Origin: Bostrychus sinensis | Taxonomy: Eukaryota > Chordata > Actinopteri > Gobiiformes > Eleotridae | Reading direction: 5' to 3' | DNA: 64,000 nt | NCBI GenBank assembly: GCA_020698575.1 | Contig: CM036243.1 | Location: 42,685,095 to 42,749,094 of the forward strand | Part shown: piece after piece, positions 58,312 to 64,000 of the stretch | Position numbering within the stretch: the stretch's first letter is position 1 | Layout of the letters: each line of letters starts with the position of its first letter | Position numbers and translations under genes: made by a program | Notes under the pieces: model-generated | Told to the model about the DNA's origin: nothing | Database searches by the model: none | The model's input: the letters and a program-made list of their open reading frames with translations, nothing else

Positions 58312-58500
58312 CTGTGGAGAGAGGCCATTGGACGCTCTTCAGTCTCATGTGATTAATACTGACCAATGGGAACAGAGATTTATCTGTGAGTCACAAGTTC
58401 ACAATAAAAACAGACACAGAGCAGAATCTGTGGGACTCAGTCTAAAACTCAGTCCTGGGACAATGAGACTCTGTCCACAACAAACATATTCCTCAGGAAC

Positions 58501-58815
58501 ATCTGGAATAACACATCTGGAATAACACATCTGGAATAACACAACTGGAATAACACATCTGGAGAGAACACATCTGGAGTGAACACATCTGGAATGAACA
58601 CATCTGAAGTGAACACATCTGGAATAACACATCTGCAATGAACACATCTGGAATAACACATCTGGAGTGAACACATCTGGAATAACACATCTGGAGTGAA
58701 CACATCTGGAATGAACACATCTGAAGTGAACACATCTGGAGTGAACACATCTGGAATGAACACATCTGAAGTGAACACATCTGGAATAACACATCTGGAG
58801 TGAACACATCTGGAG
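58501..58815. repeat. 14/15-bp minisatellite in a receptor intron
   Basis: About 21 units of GGAATAACACATCT or GGAGTGAACACATCT lie in the intron between SRCR-D and the Ig exon. Each carries CACATCT, which resembles the 33.6-kb array core. Confidence 0.9.
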
Positions 58816-58852
58816 AGAGGGAGAAAATTAAACCTGAGGCTTTTACTGTTAC

Positions 58853-59146
58853 CTGAACACACCACCTCCAGGCCCCTGGTGTCACTGTAGCCTCCATCCC
58901 AGACACAGTCTCTCAGAGCAGATTTCTTCACACAGTCAGCTGGGACCTCCCACACAGATCTCTGTGGGAAACCACGTCTTATTTCTCCAGAAACAGCTGA
59001 GCCACAGTCCAGGTCTCGACACACAGCAGCTGTAGCCTCCAGGTCCCAGCGTCCAAAGAGTTCAACCACAGGTCTCCAGTCTCCTCTGTGTCTCACCTCC
59101 ACCTGCCCAGCACAGCGACTGGCCCCTCCCACCAACCTGACTGGCT
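58853..59146 (-). CDS. SRCR-Ig receptor, SRCR domain D exon
   Basis: A 294-base phase 1-1 exon (acceptor CTGTTCAG, donor CAG|GTAACA) encodes one scavenger receptor cysteine-rich domain. Landmarks are VRLVGGASRCAGQVEVRHRG, AAVCRDLDCGSAVSG, SALRDC and LEVVCSG. Six cysteines are present; the pair that would make a group B domain of eight is absent. It is the membrane-proximal SRCR domain. Confidence 0.85.
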
Positions 59147-59324
59147 CTGAACAGAGAGAAGAAGAAGTGACTGGAGGAAGCCCCGCCTGTTTACCTGAGC
59201 AGCTAAGCCCCGCCCCTTTTTAAAACCTGAACAGCTAAACCCCGCCCTTTAAAAAAAAAAAACTGAGCAGCTGAGAGCCCCGCCCCTTTTTACCTGAGCA
59301 GCTGAGAGCCCCGCCCCTTTTTAC

Positions 59325-59615
59325 CTGAGCAGGTGAGGTTCACAGCTGTTCCAGATGAGCAGGTGTTCCCTGAGCTGGACCTGGGACAGTCCATCAGAGC
59401 AGACTCATGGCCCTGGCACTGGAACTGTCCCAGAGCCCCGCCCTCTCCATAGAGCGCCCCCTGGAGGAGAGAAGGAGCCCCACAGCCCAGCTCCCTGCAG
59501 ACCACCTCTGCATCCTGCAGGTCAAAGTCCCCTTCACAGACTGGGCTCCAGGACTGGTTCTGGTGGAGCTCCAGTGATCCTGAGCACAGGCTGGGCCCCC
59601 GGAGCCTCACAGAGT
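59325..59615 (-). CDS. SRCR-Ig receptor, SRCR domain A exon
   Basis: A 291-base phase 1-1 exon (acceptor TGTCCACAG, donor CTCAG|GTAAAA). It encodes VRLRGPSLCSGSLELHQNQS, VCEGDFDLQDAEVVCRELGC, FQCQGHESALMDC and TAVNLTCSG. Eight cysteines fit a group B SRCR domain. It is almost identical to domain C at 61440-61730, with two base differences noticed, giving NLTCSG instead of ELTCSG. The domain resembles those of CD163/WC1- and CD5/CD6-type leukocyte receptors. Confidence 0.85.
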
Positions 59616-59726
59616 CTGTGGACACACACACAGCTCTTTACTCTGAGAATACTGCACATGCTCCTCACTGGGCCCCAACACTCAACATTCTCTACACATC
59701 ACTGTGAGGATGAAGAGCAGAGTTAC

Positions 59727-60017
59727 CTGAACAGGTGAGGGAGGAGAGGACGGGGCTGGATGTGTCCTCCACACTCACACAGTCTCTCAGTGAAGAAGTG
59801 GAGTGGACACAGGAGGAGCTGAGGAGCCAAACAGAACGATCAGGAACTGTTCTCACTTCAGCAGAAACCACAGAGCCACAGTCCAGACGCTGACAAACTG
59901 CAGCTCCTGTCCTCAGGTCCCAGGTCATCCACGCGTCTCTCCATTGGTCCAAACGTTTAACCTGCAGCGTCCCATTACAGCGACTGGCTCCGCCCACCAG
60001 CCTGACATCATCAGGGT
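59727..60017 (-). CDS. SRCR-Ig receptor, SRCR domain B exon
   Basis: A 291-base phase 1-1 exon (acceptor TTTGTCAG, donor CAG|GTAACT) encodes DVRLVGGASRCNGTLQVKRL, TGAAVCQRLDCGSVVSAEV, SSSCVHSTSSLRDC and LSSLTCSG. Six cysteines, like domain D. It lies between the near-identical domains C and A, so the duplicated block probably included more than one exon. Confidence 0.85.
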
Positions 60018-61186
60018 CTGACAAAGACAGAGAAAGGTGAATAAAAGTCCAGAGAGAGAGGAGCAGAGCAGAGGAGTGTCCTCTGTGTGGGATTTATTTA
60101 AACTGAGATAAAGCAGCTCAGACTGGGACCACAGGAACTCACACAGAAGCTCAACATGAGGAGGGCTTCTCAATGTGTGGGCCGTGGCCCCCCACTGGTC
60201 CCTGAGTGAACTACAGCTGCAGTGGATGTGGAGGGACAGAGGAGACAGCGCCCCCTGCCCCTGAGCGGATGAATAACAGAGGAGTTTAACCCTCATCCAA
60301 CCGAGTGGGGGAAAACGTGACCCCAGATGATTTTTTTGTCACATCTCAGAGATGTTTTATTTTATTGCTCTGGTTTTTCATAACTTTGTCAGCCTACTTC
60401 TTGTCTGTGACTTCAGTTGTTTTTGGTTTCTGAGGTAAGTTGAGAATTTTATAAACAGAAACGTATCGGGGTCACTAATGACCCCAGTCAAAAGGACCTT
60501 TGTTCACCTCTGTATTTTTCATGTTTTTATCTCCTTAATAAGTTTTTCTTTTACAAAACATCCACATTTGAAGTGTAAAGCACCAGAGGGAGGTCAGGGC
60601 CCACTGTCTGTCAATTGTAAGTTTGTCCAGGTTTACTGAGGCCTTCAGGGGCCCACTGTCCACACACAGCAGAGAGGATCCTGTGGTCACATATGGGCCC
60701 CTCTCTGGGCTCTGAGGGCCCCTCTCTGGGCTCTGAGGCAGAAAACTGTTCTTTAAAGTAAAAATCTTTATAAGAATCACTAAAAACCAAGTCCTGACAG
60801 AGTCTGGACTGAGCCAGGACCAGGTCTGAAGTCCCCCAGGTCCTGCTCTGGTCCTACTCAGACCGGACAGTCCTGGACTCAAGAACCATACTGTTAGAGC
60901 GCCCCCTACAGGAGACACAGGCAACAAAACACATGCAGCCTGTTCAGACAAACTGTCTGCAGAATCTAACCCTCAACCTGTGAGGCCCATGGGCTCAGGG
61001 GCTGGAGCAGATAAATGTGTTTAAAGTGATTGATTATTGATAAAAATTCAGAGTTAAAGCAAATGTTTGATTTAAATTGTAATGAAAGACAAAGTGCTGC
61101 TTTAGAAAGTTCAGCTTTACCTGATTCTTGGTGGATTTAATGGGATTATTTTATAATGGAGTGAATATGGCCCCGCCCACTTTTTT
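60018..61186. other. Receptor intron, no exon seen
   Basis: About 1.2 kb of intron between domains C and B. No extra SRCR or Ig exon is recognisable. Confidence 0.55.
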
Positions 61187-61445
61187 TTACCTGAGCAGGT
61201 GAGAGCCCCGCCCCTTTTTACTTGAGCAGCTGAGAGCCCCGCCTTTTCTTACCTGAGCAGCTGAGAGCCCCGCCCCTTTGTAACCTGAGCAGGTGAGAGC
61301 CCCGCCCATTTTTACTTGAGCAGCTGAGAGCCCCGCCCCTTTCTACCTGAGCAGCTGAGAGCCCCGCCCCTTTTTACCTGAGAAGCTGAGAGCCCCGCCC
61401 CTTTTTACCTGAGAAGCTGAGAGCCCCGCCCCTTTTTACCTGAGC
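61187..61445. repeat. 31/32-bp minisatellite of exon-end plus splice donor
   Basis: About eight units of CTGAGAGCCCCGCCCC and TTTTTACCTGAGCAG. On the minus strand each unit reads as a copy of the SRCR exon end and 5' splice site, CTGCTCAG|GTAAAAA, followed by GGGGCGGGG. Some copies are mutated (CTCAAGTAAA). A shorter version of about five units lies at about 59180-59330 behind domain A. Confidence 0.85.
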
Positions 61446-61822
61446 AGGTGAGCTCCACAGCTGTTCCAGATGAGCAGGTGTTCCCTGAGCTGGACCTGGG
61501 ACAGTCCATCAGAGCAGACTCATGGCCCTGGCACTGGAACTGTCCCAGAGCCCCGCCCTCTCCATAGAGCGCCCCCTGGAGGAGAGAAGGAGCCCCACAG
61601 CCCAGCTCCCTGCAGACCACCTCTGCATCCTGCAGGTCAAAGTCCCCTTCACAGACTGGGCTCCAGGACTGGTTCTGGTGGAGCTCCAGTGATCCTGAGC
61701 ACAGGCTGGGCCCCCGGAGCCTCACAGAGTCTGTGGACACACACACAGCTCTTTACTCTGAGAATACTGCACATGCTCCTCACTGGGCCCCAACACTCAA
61801 CATTCTCTACACATCACTGTGA
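61405..61822. repeat. Duplicated block including SRCR exon C; partner 59290-59707
   Basis: The identity with 59290-59707 covers the exon, its donor side and the upstream intron as far as CACATCACTGTGAG. The offset is 2115 bases. It stops abruptly, with ACATCACAGC here against GATGAAGAGC there. Confidence 0.85.
61440..61730 (-). CDS. SRCR-Ig receptor, SRCR domain C exon (most 5' found)
   Basis: A 291-base phase 1-1 exon with eight cysteines, the near twin of domain A. Together the exons C, B, A, D, Ig, TM and tail form a type I membrane receptor read on the minus strand. No signal-peptide exon or further SRCR exon was found between here and 64000; instead a LINE relic and a minisatellite follow. 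The gene is therefore either 5'-incomplete in this window or a 5'-truncated copy. SRCR receptors bind microbial surfaces and host ligands; this one's function is not deducible. Confidence 0.8.
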
Positions 61823-61904
61823 GACATCACAGCTCTGAGACAACAGGGACAGAGACAGCTGTGGGACATCAGACTGAAGGAGTCGTGTGATTGGCTGCAG
61901 AGCT

Positions 61905-62950
61905 CTGATGCTTTTCTTTGAGGATGAACAGCGTGGATTCAGATTGAACGGTGTTCTGTCGTCTGTGGTGAGAGCGAGACTGGAGGAAGGCAAAAGTACT
62001 TTCAATTGTTTTGTTGATTTTAAAAAAGCTTTGGACTGGATAAATAGAGACCTTTTGGAATAAAAGTTACTCTGCTGTGGCATTGATGGTAATTTTTATA
62101 AATCTATTAAAGCTTTATATAAAGCAGCATTAGCTGTGTGCAGGTGAATAATGTAAGGACCAGGTGTTTTCTGCTGCATTAAAACAGGGAGATGTTCTCT
62201 CCCCTGCTCTATTTGTGCTTTATGTTAATGATTTAGCAGATGAAATAAAGAGAGCTGAGCTGGGGATAGGTACTGAGGATATAAACCTCAGAGGAAGAAT
62301 CTAAACTGCAAAAAATGTTGAATATTATGAAGGACTGGTGTAACAAATGGAGACTTGCTATTAATGAGGAAAAAACACAAATTGTTCATTTTAGAAAACC
62401 TTCTGCTCATGGAAGTGATTATAAATTTTATTTTGGACAAACACAGTTGATGTTTGCTGTTAGCTATAAATATCTGGGTTTTGTTCTCCATGAGAAGATG
62501 AAGTTTGGTGAAGGTAGAAGAACATTGGCTGACTCTGGGGGAGGTCCTGGGAGGATTAACATTTACTGAACACTGTAGGACTCAGAGGTCGGTTCTGTAT
62601 CGTTCTATGCTGCAGGAGTTTGATGATGCTCCTGAAGGTAACGCCGTTCAAGGCAGAACTATCAGGTATTTTTTGGGAGTTCACAAGTTCACCACTAGGG
62701 GGCAGCAGAGGGGGACATGGGAGCCCTGTCTGATTAAACAATGGGGGGAAGTAATTCGACTGTGGAGCCGCCTTATGCGTTTACCTGGAGATACAATTAT
62801 TCTAAACATTTTTAACTGGGACAAAGCTCACAAAAAGCCTCGGTCAAGAGAGGTTTTTGACATATTTTTGTTAGTAAATAAACAATATTTGTTTTTCAGT
62901 GAACTACACTGCAAAAGTTCTAACCTCAGGCAGAGCAGAGGTGTACAATA
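61905..62950 (+). mobile_element. LINE relic, clade uncertain
   Basis: Plus-strand fragments in several frames: FVDFKKALDWINRDLL (about 62010), KDWCNKWRLAINEEKTQIVH (about 62328), SYKYLGFVLHEKMKF (about 62463) and RYFLGVHKF (about 62667). These are reverse-transcriptase and post-RT motifs of a non-LTR retrotransposon, with many stops and frame changes. The catalytic YxDD box is lost. A CTCF-like CCACTAGGGGGCAGC lies at 62692-62706. Confidence 0.75.
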
Positions 62951-62989
62951 AACCAAAACTAAGAAGTTATGTTCATGTTACCTGGAACT

Positions 62990-64000
62990 CACAGAGAGGA
63001 CAGAGGGGTCCAGAGGAGGGGTCCAGAGGAAGACAGAGGGGTCCAGAGGAGGACAGAGGGGTCCAGAGGAGGTCAGAAGGGTCCAGAAGAGGACAGAGGA
63101 CTCCAGAGGAGGACAGAGGGGTCCAGAGGAGGACAGAGGGGTCCAGAGGAGGACAGAGGACTCCAGAGGAGGTCAGAAGGGTCCAGAAGAAAACAGAGGG
63201 GTCCAGAGGAGGACAGAGGGGTCCAGAGGAGGGGTCCAGAGGAGGACAGAGGGGTCAAGAGAAGGACAGAGGACTCCAGAGGAGGTCAGAAGGGTCCAGA
63301 AGAGGACAGAGAGGTCCAGAGGAGGACAGAGGGGTCCAGAGGAGGACAGAGGGGTTCCAGAGGAGGACAGAGGGGTCCAGAGGAGGACAGAGGGGTCCAG
63401 AGGAGGACAGAGGGTTCCAGAGGAGGACAGAGGGTTCCAGAGGAGGACAGAGGGGTCCAGAGGAGGACAGAGGACTCCAGAGGAGGTCAGAAGGGTCCAG
63501 AAGAGGACAGAGGGGTCCAGAGGAGGACAGAGGGGTCCAGAGGAGGACAGAGGGGTTCCAGAGGAGGACAGAGGGGTCCAGAGGAGGACAGAGGGGTCCA
63601 GAAGAGGACAGAGGGTTCCAGAGGAGGACAGAGGGGTTCCAGAGGAGGACAGAGGGTTCCAGAGGAGGACAGAGGGGTCCAGAGGAGGACAGAGGGGTCC
63701 AGAGGAGGACAGAGGGGTCCAGAGGAGGACAGAGGGGTCCAGAGGAGGACAGAGGGGTTCCAGAGGAGGACAGAGGGGTCCAGAGGAGGACAGAGGGGTC
63801 CAGAGGAGGACAGAGGGTTCCAGAGGAGGACAGAGAGGTTCCAGAGGAGGACAGAGGGGTTCCAGAGGAGGACAGAGGGGTCCAGAGGAAGACAGAGGGG
63901 TCCAGAGGAGGACAGAGGGTTCCAGAGGAGGACAGAGGGGTCGAGAGGAGGACAGAGGGGTCCAGAGGAGGACAGAGGACTCCAGAGGAGGACAGAGGGG
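62990..64000. repeat. 20-bp G-rich minisatellite running off the window
   Basis: Units of about 19-21 bases, GTCCAGAGGAGGACAGAGGG, with GGACTCC, GGTTCC and GGTCAGAAG variants. The array is still in progress at base 64000. Confidence 0.95.

Overview
The window reads as teleost fish nuclear DNA, probably percomorph. The evidence is the fish-type poly-zinc-finger genes with their short N-terminal exon, a scavenger-receptor/Ig receptor with phase-1 exons, and a mixed load of hAT, PIF/Harbinger, Tc1-like, L1, L2/CR1/Rex-like and LTR relics. No prokaryotic, plasmid or CRISPR organisation is present. Species cannot be named from the sequence alone.

Layout. 1-3850: two minisatellites. 3851-8883: gene-free DNA with a hairpin, a 12-copy 30-bp array and copy 1 of a dispersed repeat. 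8884-20990: two divergent C2H2 zinc-finger genes. ZNF-1 is on the minus strand (exon 9348-11478). ZNF-2 is on the plus strand (exon 1 13949-14120, exon 2 18994-20554, with a frameshift). Between and inside them lie an ACTAGT-rich foldback element, a hAT element, an L1 tail and a MITE. 21021-24872: a large foldback whose one arm carries about 68 copies of a 35-bp repeat. 24898-28944: about 162 copies of a 25-bp repeat, each with a CCAAT box. 29527-32189: ZNF-3 (minus), cut near its 3' end by a 456-bp solo-LTR-like insertion. 32340-36727: a LINE fragment, a 2.4-kb CACATCTG array fused to dispersed-repeat copy 3, and an orphan zinc-finger 3' flank. 36728-43801: DNA-transposon relics. 43802-51640: a tandem family of 1.15-kb units plus a hairpin-dense segment. 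51641-54090: a LINE ORF1 relic and AT-rich DNA. 54096-61822: a minus-strand SRCR-Ig membrane receptor gene with minisatellites in its introns and at its 3' end. 61905-64000: a LINE relic and a G-rich minisatellite running off the window.

Biology. Two gene groups stand out: a small cluster of young zinc-finger paralogues sharing an acidic linker and 3' flanks, being broken up by transposons, and a type I receptor built from at least four SRCR domains, one Ig domain, one membrane span and a short basic tail. About 18 kb is minisatellite and about 7 kb is 1.15-kb tandem units, which suggests a subtelomeric or otherwise recombination-prone location (inference).

The most unusual signal is at 43.8-51.6 kb. 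It holds many short perfect hairpins whose stems differ but whose loops, read on the minus strand, are nearly all GNA triloops or GNRA/GNNA tetraloops. All coordinates and splice calls were read by eye; no database search was run.
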